6,541 nucleotides of DNA, taken from positions 1 to 6,541 of the forward strand of contig CAZAON010000267.1 in the NCBI GenBank assembly GCA_964486655.1, written 5' to 3'. Positions within the stretch are counted from its first letter, which is position 1. The number at the start of each line of letters is the position of its first letter. This document shows, piece by piece, positions 1-6,541 of this stretch. The position numbers were made by a program, and so were the translations under genes. A model generated the notes under the pieces. It was not told where the DNA came from. It worked only from the letters and a program-made list of their open reading frames with translations, and ran no database searches. The stretch comes from JADKIH01 sp964486655 (GTDB lineage: Bacteria; Bacteroidota; Bacteroidia; AKYH767-A; 2013-40CM-41-45).

Positions 1-1
1 G

Positions 2-1849
2 TCATCCGGTAGCTTTATTATAAATATGGGCAAAGTTCCTCAGACGAAGAACAATTCATTGAGGCCATACGGAATGATATACGACCTGATAGTAAACTAT
101 TCTGTTCCCGTTAAATGGGTTATTGAACCGACGAAAGCAAAAGACGGTACGGATTTTATTTATTCAGGCACATCGTATAAAGGAGGAACATTTGTTATTC
201 CGGCCGAGAATATTACAAATACAATTAAGACCCGAATTACCTATTGGACAGGTCAGGGCGTAACGGGAGTCTATACTACTTCTCCGGTCAGTGTCCCTGT
301 ATATTGTACTTTGACAAGTTTCCCGAAGACAATTATTGATGATGCTTCCGGAAACAGCGGTATCATTACCAATTACTTTGACAATGCGATGATTCCTTCA
401 ACCGCTTACACAATTGGTATGGCGGCTTCACTTACAAATTGTTCTGATCTCTGGGTTAATCCGCACGGCGATCCAACATGGGCAACTCATGGTTACCTTT
501 ATAATCTTGCCACCAGTTCAAAATCGAATATTTGGTGCCAATGTCATTGCGTGAGTGTAATGGAAGGTGTTAAAAATCCTTCTGCTCCATTCGAGCAGTT
601 AAATTATTTATCGACGGCCGGACTTAAATGTTACAATAATGGTAACTGCGGAGTTTCTACTGAGACACATGCGGGAAATTCAACAGCTCCTTATACTCAT
701 AATTATCCTGCTGATCCTGTCATGCAATTTATGGGAACAATGAATGGTGCATCCGGTGCCGGATCAGAAAAGTGGTTTCAGCCACAATCTACCGGAGCCT
801 GGAGGTCAAATGCAAAATTACTTGTCACTACATCCGACGGAAGCGGAGGTAATAAGGGTGTTCTAATGGTCTATGGACCTGCATTCAACGATCCGAATAA
901 CGGTTACGTAATGTACACTGGAGGTCATAATATTGATAATTCAGGTTCGGCCGCTGAAAGAGTCGCGGCTCAGAGATCATTCTTCAACTTCGTTCTGTTT
1001 ACTGCCTGGGCCAAACAAATTAAAATTGACGACTTCTCTACACCAACGTCAATCAACTCACAGGAAACTGTTCCCGTTTCGATAAGCGCTTCTTCCGGTA
1101 CTCTGCCTTATACTTATCAATGGTCAAGTACGGTTGGAGGATCATTTATTAATGCAAACAGCGCATCAACAAATTTTACCGCGCCATATTCTGTCAATCC
1201 GCTTAGCGGAAGTTTAATTTGTACAATAACAGATGCATGCGGCAGAAAAAATTTTGCCGTAAATACTATTTCTGTTGCGCCGAATACTCTCCCGGTTAAC
1301 CTGAAAAGTTTTTCCGGATACTATCATGAGAAAAAGGTTGTATTGTCATGGATCACGGCTTCGGAAGTCAATAACGATCACTTTGAAATTCTCAGAAGCA
1401 TTGACGGAATAAATTATTTTCCGATTGCTAATGTTCGTGGAAATGGAAACAGCTCAATGGAGATCGGTTATAATTATGTCGACAATAATATGCCCGAAAA
1501 ATTCAATGTCATCTATTATCAGCTCAAGCAGTATGATTTTGATGGCAAACACGAAGATTTCGATGCAATAGCGATTGAATATGATAATGACCAGATCGGC
1601 GTATTTGAAGTAATGCCAAACCCTTTTACCTCATCAATCCGCATCGATTATTATTCCGCACATGCACAAAAAGTTTCTGTTACACTTATCAGTAACACTG
1701 GAAGAATCGTTCTAACCCGAACGATCGATTGCCCAAGCGGCTTTTCACCGATTGACCTGAACGACCTGGAAGGAATCCCTTCCGGCGTTTATTTTATTAT
1801 TCTTTCCGACGATAAAAAGCAAAAGCTAACAAGAATTGTGAAGTCGTAG
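2..1849 (+). CDS. Large T9SS-secreted surface protein, 3' part (5' end outside window)
   Basis: The reading frame is already open at the first bases, so the ATG at 26 is most likely internal and the real start lies upstream; 615 codons are visible. The first part (about 50-1020) is a conserved-looking domain I cannot name. It contains VPVKWVIEPTKAKDGTDF, then NPHGDPTWATHG (from 458), CQCHCVSVMEG (from about 536) and YTGGHNID (from 914), with a block ending AAQRSFFNF. The alternating strand/turn pattern with Cys, His and Gly-Gly-His is reminiscent of amidotransferase- or ThuA-like folds, which is inference only. An Ig/PKD-like module follows (about 1025-1280), then an FN3-like module starting LPVNLKSF (1289-1590; VVLSWITASEVNNDHFEILRS, YYQLKQYDFDG) typical of Bacteroidota secreted proteins. 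The end (about 1600-1846) is a type A T9SS sorting domain: MPNPFTSSIRI, SGVYFIIL and a basic TRIVKS tail. The protein is expected to cross the outer membrane by T9SS and be anchored or released there. The role of the N-terminal domain is unknown. Confidence 0.9.
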   Translation, partial: SSGSFIINMGKVPQTKNNSLRPYGMIYDLIVNYSVPVKWVIEPTKAKDGTDFIYSGTSYKGGTFVIPAENITNTIKTRITYWTGQGVTGVYTTSPVSVPVYCTLTSFPKTIIDDASGNSGIITNYFDNAMIPSTAYTIGMAASLTNCSDLWVNPHGDPTWATHGYLYNLATSSKSNIWCQCHCVSVMEGVKNPSAPFEQLNYLSTAGLKCYNNGNCGVSTETHAGNSTAPYTHNYPADPVMQFMGTMNGASGAGSEKWFQPQSTGAWRSNAKLLVTTSDGSGGNKGVLMVYGPAFNDPNNGYVMYTGGHNIDNSGSAAERVAAQRSFFNFVLFTAWAKQIKIDDFSTPTSINSQETVPVSISASSGTLPYTYQWSSTVGGSFINANSASTNFTAPYSVNPLSGSLICTITDACGRKNFAVNTISVAPNTLPVNLKSFSGYYHEKKVVLSWITASEVNNDHFEILRSIDGINYFPIANVRGNGNSSMEIGYNYVDNNMPEKFNVIYYQLKQYDFDGKHEDFDAIAIEYDNDQIGVFEVMPNPFTSSIRIDYYSAHAQKVSVTLISNTGRIVLTRTIDCPSGFSPIDLNDLEGIPSGVYFIILSDDKKQKLTRIVKS

Positions 1850-1896
1850 AGTTGATTTAGTAACAGTCAGACTCACAAGCACACTTCCCTCAGACC

Positions 1897-1937
1897 CCGA
1901 CTCCGTACTCATTAATGAGAATTAAGTCCGTTGTCGG
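1897..1937 (+). terminator. Weak nested hairpin downstream of the T9SS substrate gene
   Basis: CCGAC (1897-1901) pairs with GTCGG (1933-1937). Inside lies the perfect 12-bp palindrome CTCATTAATGAG (1908-1919). A T-rich stretch (1948-1958) follows about 10 bases later, not immediately. It sits 50 bases after the stop codon, where a terminator is expected, but the short stem and displaced T-run make this a weak candidate. The palindrome could equally be a protein-binding site or chance. Confidence 0.25.
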
Positions 1938-2000
1938 CCTGAATCGCTTTACTTTTTTCTCAAATTCAAAAAATCATCTTTCCCTTCAACAAATCCTAAT

Positions 2001-2009
2001 TACATTTTG
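2001..2009 (+). promoter_or_regulatory. Possible Bacteroidota -7 promoter element
   Basis: TACATTTTG resembles the Bacteroidota sigma-ABfA -7 element TAnnTTTG, with one extra T. I see no convincing TTG-type -33 partner upstream. If used, transcription would begin just before the heptamer repeats and give the nuclease mRNA a leader of roughly 190 bases made mostly of the repeat. The call rests on a loose motif and position only. Confidence 0.2.
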
Positions 2010-2060
2010 TAATTTACACACGCATCAATAATTGCATTCCAATCAAATCTTTCACCCCCC

Positions 2061-2095
2061 AACCCGAAACCCGAAACCCGAAACCCGAAACCCGA
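2061..2095 (+). repeat. Heptamer array 1: five perfect AACCCGA units
   Basis: Five exact 7-base units lie head to tail, preceded by a run of six C (2055-2060). The complementary strand reads GGGTTTC repeatedly, so the G-rich strand is the template for the downstream nuclease gene. The array has no stop codon in any frame on either strand, which creates spurious open frames across it. Similar heptamer arrays are, from memory, a recurring intergenic element in Bacteroidota. Confidence 0.9.
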
Positions 2096-2132
2096 AACTC
2101 TTCTTCGACAACACAAGGTTCCAGCACCCCCC

Positions 2133-2167
2133 AACCCGAAACCCGAAACCCGTAACCCGTAACCCGA
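2133..2167 (+). repeat. Heptamer array 2: five units, two of them variant
   Basis: This array has the same organisation as array 1, again after six C (2127-2132). Units 1, 2 and 5 are AACCCGA; units 3 and 4 are AACCCGT. The shared A-to-T change in adjacent units suggests local duplication of a mutated heptamer within this copy. Confidence 0.88.
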
Positions 2168-2208
2168 AACCCTCTCTTCGACACCACTCAGTTCCAGCAC
2201 CCCAACCC

Positions 2209-3543
2209 TTGTTCGCAATAGTTGACATCGAAACCACCGGATCCTACTCCGCCGCTCATTCAATCACTGAGATTGCAATTATATTGCATGACGGTGAAAA
2301 GGTTGTTGATTCTTTTCAGTCTCTCGTTAATCCCGGATCACCGATTTCGCCCTATGTTTCAAGGTTAACAGGTATCACCAACGAAATGGTTGCTACGGCA
2401 CCAAAATTTTACGAAATAGCGAAAGAGGTTTGGAGAATGACTGAGAATGCAGTCTTCGTCGCTCACTCCGTAAATTTTGATTATTCATACATCAGGCAGG
2501 AGTTTAAAGATCTTGGTGCCGATTTTAAACGGCCGAAGTTATGCACGGTGCGGACAAGCCGTAAAATATTTCCCGGACATTCGTCTTACAGCCTTGGGAC
2601 AATTTGTTCAGCGCTCGGAATTCCGATTCGCGACAGGCATCGTGCCATGGGTGATGCAGAGGCAACTGTTAAGCTTCTTGAAAAGTGTATTGAAAACGAT
2701 CATGATAAATTTATCTTTAAATCGCTGAAGAAAAATTCACGCGAAGCATTGTTGCCGCCTTTACTGCCGGAGTCAGTCTATCACCAACTGCCCGAGAAAA
2801 CCGGTGTTTACTATTTTCATGATCAATCAGGAAAAGTTATCTATGTCGGAAAGGCAATCAATATTAAAAAACGGATTCACCAGCATTTTTCAGGAACAGG
2901 AACTGCACGATTACCTTTTGTTTCTTCCATTGCAAATGTTACCTATGAATTGTGCGGAACAGAATTGATCGCATTGCTTCTCGAATCAAATGAAATCAAA
3001 CGACTCTTTCCCCAGTATAATCAGGCACAAAAATTCGATCGAAGTAATTACATTCTCACCGAATATATAGACCAAAAAGGAATTCATCATATCATCTTTT
3101 CAAGGAATCACAAAAACCTGATTCCATTACTACGTTTCAAAAGTTTTGACGCCGCCCGCGAATATATATTCAAACTCATAGGCGATTTCAGTTTGTGTCC
3201 GAAATGTTGTGGCATATATACGGGTAACGGACCATGTCTTGATCACCTTTCCGGAAAATGCGATGGTGTTTGTGCCGGTATAGAAGAAATTTCTGTCTAT
3301 AATGAAAAAGTTCAAAAGGCACTTGCATATATTCGGGAAAGACTTTCAACCAAATTGATAATTGATGAAGGTCGGGAATACAATGAAAAATCTATAGTGT
3401 TAATAGATAACGGTGTTTATCAGGGCTTCGGATATTTTTCCGCCAAGGAAAAAATTCTAACTGCCGAAGATGCTTACAAAGTCATTCAACCTTTCAAACA
3501 TAATCCTGATGTGCAGCGTATTCTTGACGGATGGAGTGAGTGA
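2209..3543 (+). CDS. DnaQ-type exonuclease fused to UvrC/Cho-like GIY-YIG nuclease
   Basis: The gene encodes 444 residues from the TTG at 2209. This start gives (M)FAIVDIETTG, the usual beginning of DnaQ-family exonucleases. The frame runs open upstream to another TTG at 2032, but that 59-residue extension is translated repeat DNA. No in-frame ATG lies before the first catalytic motif, and no clear Shine-Dalgarno is seen. The DEDDh exonuclease domain (residues 1-165) shows D6/E8, NFD with D91, and HRAMGDAEA with H144 and D149. The GIY-YIG domain (about 190-275) shows GVY (199-201), YVG (212-214), R222, and E259 in LLLESNEIKR, then PQYN. A cysteine cluster follows at C330, C333, C334, C343, C351 and C355, resembling the UvrC cysteine region. 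The C-terminal about 85 residues are unassigned, and UvrC's helix-hairpin-helix end is absent. The family is predicted to incise and trim DNA in the cytoplasm, probably in repair; its exact substrate is unknown. All expected catalytic residues are present. Confidence 0.9.
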   Translation: MFAIVDIETTGSYSAAHSITEIAIILHDGEKVVDSFQSLVNPGSPISPYVSRLTGITNEMVATAPKFYEIAKEVWRMTENAVFVAHSVNFDYSYIRQEFKDLGADFKRPKLCTVRTSRKIFPGHSSYSLGTICSALGIPIRDRHRAMGDAEATVKLLEKCIENDHDKFIFKSLKKNSREALLPPLLPESVYHQLPEKTGVYYFHDQSGKVIYVGKAINIKKRIHQHFSGTGTARLPFVSSIANVTYELCGTELIALLLESNEIKRLFPQYNQAQKFDRSNYILTEYIDQKGIHHIIFSRNHKNLIPLLRFKSFDAAREYIFKLIGDFSLCPKCCGIYTGNGPCLDHLSGKCDGVCAGIEEISVYNEKVQKALAYIRERLSTKLIIDEGREYNEKSIVLIDNGVYQGFGYFSAKEKILTAEDAYKVIQPFKHNPDVQRILDGWSE

Positions 3544-3599
3544 TTAAATCATGCTTATTTAAAAAAATCAGCAAAAGGAAAATTCTGTTCACCATTATT

Positions 3600-3646
3600 T
3601 CGGACCCTGACTCAGACTTAGTCTGTTTTTCCCGGTCCGACTTTTT
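3600..3646 (+). terminator. Nested hairpin terminator after the nuclease gene
   Basis: The outer stem TCGGACC (3600-3606) pairs with GGTCCGA (3634-3640) and is followed by CTTTTT (3641-3646). Inside it, CAGAC-TTA-GTCTG (3613-3625) forms a second hairpin followed directly by TTTTT (3626-3630). Either hairpin plus T-run could act as an intrinsic terminator. It starts 57 bases past the stop codon and separates the nuclease gene from the macroglobulin gene. The outer stem with its T-run is the stronger of the two. Confidence 0.6.
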
Positions 3647-3723
3647 CAATATATAAATTAATTTTCACATTTCAAGTTTTATTAATCAATTTTTATTTTC
3701 TTCCTTCCTGAAAATATACAAAT

Positions 3724-3743
3724 AGAGCCCTCGTTAGTGCTCT
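3724..3743 (+). other. Small hairpin in the leader of the macroglobulin gene
   Basis: AGAGC (3724-3728) and GCTCT (3739-3743) can pair around a 10-base loop, ending 20 bases before the ATG. The stem is only 5 bp, so it may be chance. The rest of 3647-3763 is AT-rich, fits a promoter region, and shows no clear TAnnTTTG box or Shine-Dalgarno. Confidence 0.2.
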
Positions 3744-3763
3744 TTAAACCAAACCACCTGCAT

Positions 3764-6541
3764 ATGTACAGATATTTGTTTATTCTGATTCTTGTTTTTT
3801 CTTCATGTACTAACCGTAACGAAGTTCTGATCGAATCCCGCAATTTTGAGAGTGAAGTGGAGGAGCAGCAGAACCTCGTATTCGCGTTTAATCGCGAATT
3901 AGTTCCCGATTCTTTACTTAACCGCTGGGATTCCACAGCCTACATTCAGTTTAATCCCGCGGTAAAAGGTCTTTTTAAGTGGAATACCAAAAGCGAATTA
4001 ATGTTTTCACCGCTTAATGGTTTCAGACCGAGTTCCGATTATGTGGCTACGCTAACAGAAAAATTATCCCATTTGTCCAATGGCAGCTTATCCGTAAAGC
4101 CTCAAACTATCAATTTTCACACTCCTTATCTGAAACTTGTTTCGGCGAATGGTTACTGGGATTTATCTCCTAAAAACCCGGGAAAGGCAAGGCTGACGAT
4201 CGCCCTTTCATTTAATAGTGATATTGAACCGGGTCAGCTCAAGTCACTTTTAAAAGTTTTAATGGCTGAAGTTCCTGTTGAGTTTACCCCCGGAAGCCAG
4301 GCTGGAAAAATAATTTCAATTACTGTTGATGGAATAGACAAATCAAAGATCGGATCGGTTCCGGTTAAACTCAGTATTCAAAACGGATTAAAACCGGTTG
4401 GTAGTGATTACCGGACAAAGGAAGAACAGCTTTTTTCACTGGTAATTGAATCGCCCGATAAACTCCAAATTACCCAGGCCGCCGGTGAGTACCTCGGAAC
4501 CGAAGCCTTTATACATATATATACTAACCAGGGTGTAGAAAATACGGGTATCGAGAAGCTCATTAAAATTGAACCGAAAGTCGCCTTTAAAGTTGAAACG
4601 GTAACGGATGGTTTCTATATACGCGGACCATTTACTGAAGGTCTCAGTTATCAGCTAACCGTTTCTCAAAACCTGAAAGGGGTCATCGGTGGTAAAATGG
4701 AAAGTGATTTTTCACAACTCATTCCATTTGGCGCTCTCGAGCCATCAATCAGTTTCGTTTCCAAAAAAGGAATTTATCTCTCTTCAAACAGTAGCAGGAA
4801 TATCGCGGTCAACATCGTTAATATTCCGCGGCTGCATGTTACGATCCGGAAAATTTACGCGAATAATATCATCCATTTTCTGAAGTCGAACCGTTACCGG
4901 AATTATGACTACTACGAATATAGTGAAGATGAGGAAGGGGATGAGGATTACGGAAGTCAGTACTCATCAAATCCATCATATACTTACAGCGATTATAACA
5001 TGGAGTATTTTGGTGATAATGTTTTCGATCGTTATTACGATACCAAAAATCTTCCAAAATCAAATGGATCGCATCTCCTGAATCTTTCAATGGATGATCA
5101 GAACGCATATAAAGGCATCTACCTTGTTCAGGTTGCCTCTGAATCTTCTCTGTACAGGCGACAGATGAAGCTGATCTCCATTTCCGATATCGGTTTAATC
5201 ACAAAGGTTTCTGAAGACGAAATTTATGTTTTTGCCAATTCTATTAAAACTGCAACTCCTTTGCAGGGTGTTAATGTGTCGTTTATCAGCCGCAACAATC
5301 AAACACTTTATACAGCGACCACAAACAGTGACGGTGTTGCGGTATTCAGTAATGTACAGAATCGCGCTGCCGGTTTTGATATTGAAATGATAACCGCAAA
5401 AGCGGGTGATGATTTCAATTATCTCATGATGTCGGACAGTCGTGTAAACTCCTCACGCTTCGACGTCGGTGGCCGTCGTGCCGATCCGAGCGGCTATATG
5501 GCATTTCTGTATGGTGACAGAAATATTTATCGTCCCGGAGAAAATATTTATCTCAATACCATAATCGTTGACGAAAGCTGGAAACCCGTTTCTAAGGTTC
5601 CTGTCAAAATCAGAATGCTCTTACCAAACGGAAAAGAATTCACCACCATTCGAGGTACTCTCGACAAGGAAGGTTCATTTTCAACGTCGGTTAAACTGGC
5701 TCCATCTGCCATTACCGGAACCTACATTGCCGAGGTCTATTCGGCCAATGACGTCTATCTTCAGTCAAGGGAAATCAGCGTCGAGGAATTTATGCCCGAT
5801 CGTATCGATCTGAAACTGGCTCTAAATAAAGAGAGTTTTAGTTCGGGTGATTCTATTATTGCAAATATTACCGCGTTAAATCTGTTCGGTCCGCCCGCTG
5901 CCGATCGTAAATATGAAACAGACTTCTCTCTGTCTTATAAATACTTTCATGTAAAGGAATACCCGGGTTATAATTTCAGCATCAGTGGAAAAAAACAAAA
6001 GGAATTTCCTTCTGTCGTCCGCGAAGGCCGTACAAGTGATCAGGGATTGGGTAAGGAAATTTATCCGATCGATGAATCCATGAAAGATATTGGTGTTCTC
6101 GAGGGAAAAGTATTTGCAACCGTTTTCGATGAAACCGGGCGTCCGGTTAACAGGATCAAACGATTCGACATTTATACTCAGGATATTTTCTTCGGAATTA
6201 AAATGACAGAATATTATGTCAATGCTAAAAGTACTATTGCCATTCCGTTGATTGCTGTCGACAAAAACGGCAAACCTAAATCTTCAAAAGCACAGGTTCA
6301 GATCATTCGTCACGACTGGTATAGTGTTATTGAAAGTAACGGTTCCGGAAGCTATCGTTATGTTTCACATCCCCGTGAACGAATCATGCTCGATCAGGAA
6401 GTACTTGTTGGAGCAAACGGCTACATGCTAAATTATATTCCGCGTGAATCAGGCAACTTCGAAGTCCGCGTTACTCATCCGGGTAACGAACATTACGTTT
6501 CATCTACATTTTATTCGTACGGCTGGGGCTATACACAAAAT
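3764..6541 (+). CDS. Alpha-2-macroglobulin family lipoprotein, N-terminal part (3' end outside window)
   Basis: The frame is open from ATG 3764 to the window end (926 codons, no stop). The start gives a lipoprotein signal, MYRYLFILILVFSSC, with C15 as the likely lipidated residue; F at -3 is slightly off the lipobox consensus. Ig-like or MG-type domains follow. The first (about 35-100) has KWNTKSELMFSPLNGFRPSSDY, as in SbsA/Big_5-type domains; two more beta-rich segments lie at about 115-310. A stretch typical of bacterial macroglobulins begins at 326 (LEPSISFVSKKGIYLSS). Residues 380-430 form a Tyr/Asp/Glu-rich insertion. The MG2 domain (about 580-670) has the hallmark GDRNIYRPGENIYL, and VEEFMPDRI (from 673) starts the next MG domain. 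Known bacterial members such as E. coli YfhM are periplasmic or membrane-anchored protease traps, often paired with PBP1C. The thioester CxEQ segment, if present, would lie beyond the window, so trapping chemistry cannot be judged. Bacteroidota homologues are usually about 1,800-1,900 residues, so about half is seen. Confidence 0.9.
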   Translation, partial: MYRYLFILILVFSSCTNRNEVLIESRNFESEVEEQQNLVFAFNRELVPDSLLNRWDSTAYIQFNPAVKGLFKWNTKSELMFSPLNGFRPSSDYVATLTEKLSHLSNGSLSVKPQTINFHTPYLKLVSANGYWDLSPKNPGKARLTIALSFNSDIEPGQLKSLLKVLMAEVPVEFTPGSQAGKIISITVDGIDKSKIGSVPVKLSIQNGLKPVGSDYRTKEEQLFSLVIESPDKLQITQAAGEYLGTEAFIHIYTNQGVENTGIEKLIKIEPKVAFKVETVTDGFYIRGPFTEGLSYQLTVSQNLKGVIGGKMESDFSQLIPFGALEPSISFVSKKGIYLSSNSSRNIAVNIVNIPRLHVTIRKIYANNIIHFLKSNRYRNYDYYEYSEDEEGDEDYGSQYSSNPSYTYSDYNMEYFGDNVFDRYYDTKNLPKSNGSHLLNLSMDDQNAYKGIYLVQVASESSLYRRQMKLISISDIGLITKVSEDEIYVFANSIKTATPLQGVNVSFISRNNQTLYTATTNSDGVAVFSNVQNRAAGFDIEMITAKAGDDFNYLMMSDSRVNSSRFDVGGRRADPSGYMAFLYGDRNIYRPGENIYLNTIIVDESWKPVSKVPVKIRMLLPNGKEFTTIRGTLDKEGSFSTSVKLAPSAITGTYIAEVYSANDVYLQSREISVEEFMPDRIDLKLALNKESFSSGDSIIANITALNLFGPPAADRKYETDFSLSYKYFHVKEYPGYNFSISGKKQKEFPSVVREGRTSDQGLGKEIYPIDESMKDIGVLEGKVFATVFDETGRPVNRIKRFDIYTQDIFFGIKMTEYYVNAKSTIAIPLIAVDKNGKPKSSKAQVQIIRHDWYSVIESNGSGSYRYVSHPRERIMLDQEVLVGANGYMLNYIPRESGNFEVRVTHPGNEHYVSSTFYSYGWGYTQN

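Larger units (their letters stand above)
2053..2208 (+). repeat. Higher-order 72/73-bp tandem repeat, two copies plus a truncated third
   Basis: Copy A covers 2053-2124, copy B 2125-2197, and a truncated third copy begins at 2198 and stops at the nuclease start codon. Each full copy reads CACCCCCC, then a heptamer array, then a spacer related between copies (CTTCGACA, a variable middle, GTTCCAG). The third copy has only CACCCC and AACCC before TTG. Copy spacers differ at several positions, so the duplication is not recent or has drifted. Periods of 72 and 73 bases are measured from the CACCCC starts. Confidence 0.85.

Noticed and set aside
2061..2167. Telomere-like sequence or eukaryotic contamination
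   Set aside because: TTTCGGG differs from the plant telomere unit TTTAGGG by one base, but the array is short, internal, and flanked by typical Bacteroidota genes.
2053..2208. CRISPR array
   Set aside because: The repeats are 7-bp and 72-bp tandem units whose spacers are related copies, not unique spacers between identical 25-40 bp repeats, and no cas gene is nearby.
2000..2263. Minus-strand open frames across the repeat (2000-2263 and 2052-2237), Gly/Phe/Val/Arg-rich
   Set aside because: They are read-through of stop-free heptamer DNA and extend into the conserved start of the nuclease; the residue pattern is simply the repeat translated.
3682..3936. Minus-strand open frame of 84 codons overlapping the macroglobulin start
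   Set aside because: It lies opposite the lipoprotein signal and first domain, which have clear family sequence; its own product shows no recognisable domain.
4869..5108. Minus-strand open frame of 79 codons
   Set aside because: It is the antisense of the Tyr/Asp-rich insertion; its His/Asn-rich composition is just the complement of Tyr and Asp codons.
5568..5813. Plus-strand open frame of 81 codons in another frame
   Set aside because: It overlaps the MG2 domain of the macroglobulin, which is unbroken in its own frame. The same reasoning removes the short frames at 2477-2728, 3130-3315 and 4689-4883.

Overview
The window looks like chromosomal DNA of a Bacteroidota bacterium. Three things point there. 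The first gene ends in a type IX secretion (T9SS) sorting domain, the last gene is a Bacteroidota-style alpha-2-macroglobulin lipoprotein, and the intergenic DNA carries CCCGAAA heptamer repeats of a kind I associate with this phylum. Base composition is moderately AT-rich. No tRNA, rRNA, insertion sequence or CRISPR array is visible.

Layout: all three genes are on the + strand. (1) Positions 2-1849 hold the 3' part of a large secreted surface protein. It has a conserved but unnamed domain, an Ig-like module, an FN3-like module and a T9SS C-terminal sorting domain. (2) Positions 1850-2208 are a 359-bp gap with a small nested palindrome, a weak promoter-like site, and a 72/73-bp higher-order tandem repeat built on CCCGAAA heptamers that runs up to the next start codon. 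(3) Positions 2209-3543 hold a fusion of a DnaQ-type 3'-5' exonuclease with a UvrC/Cho-like GIY-YIG nuclease and a UvrC-like cysteine cluster. (4) Positions 3544-3763 are a 220-bp gap with a nested hairpin followed by a T-run, which is the likely terminator. (5) From 3764 to the window end lies the first 926 codons of an alpha-2-macroglobulin lipoprotein. It is open to the edge; the thioester region, if present, lies outside.

The genes do not form an obvious pathway. The gaps between them suggest three separate transcription units: surface secretion, DNA repair or processing, and envelope defence. The features most worth a second look are the composite repeat directly abutting the nuclease start (G-rich and quadruplex-capable on the template strand), the nuclease fusion with its UvrC-like cysteines, and the unnamed Cys/His-containing domain of the T9SS substrate. 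I see no clearly new multi-gene system.
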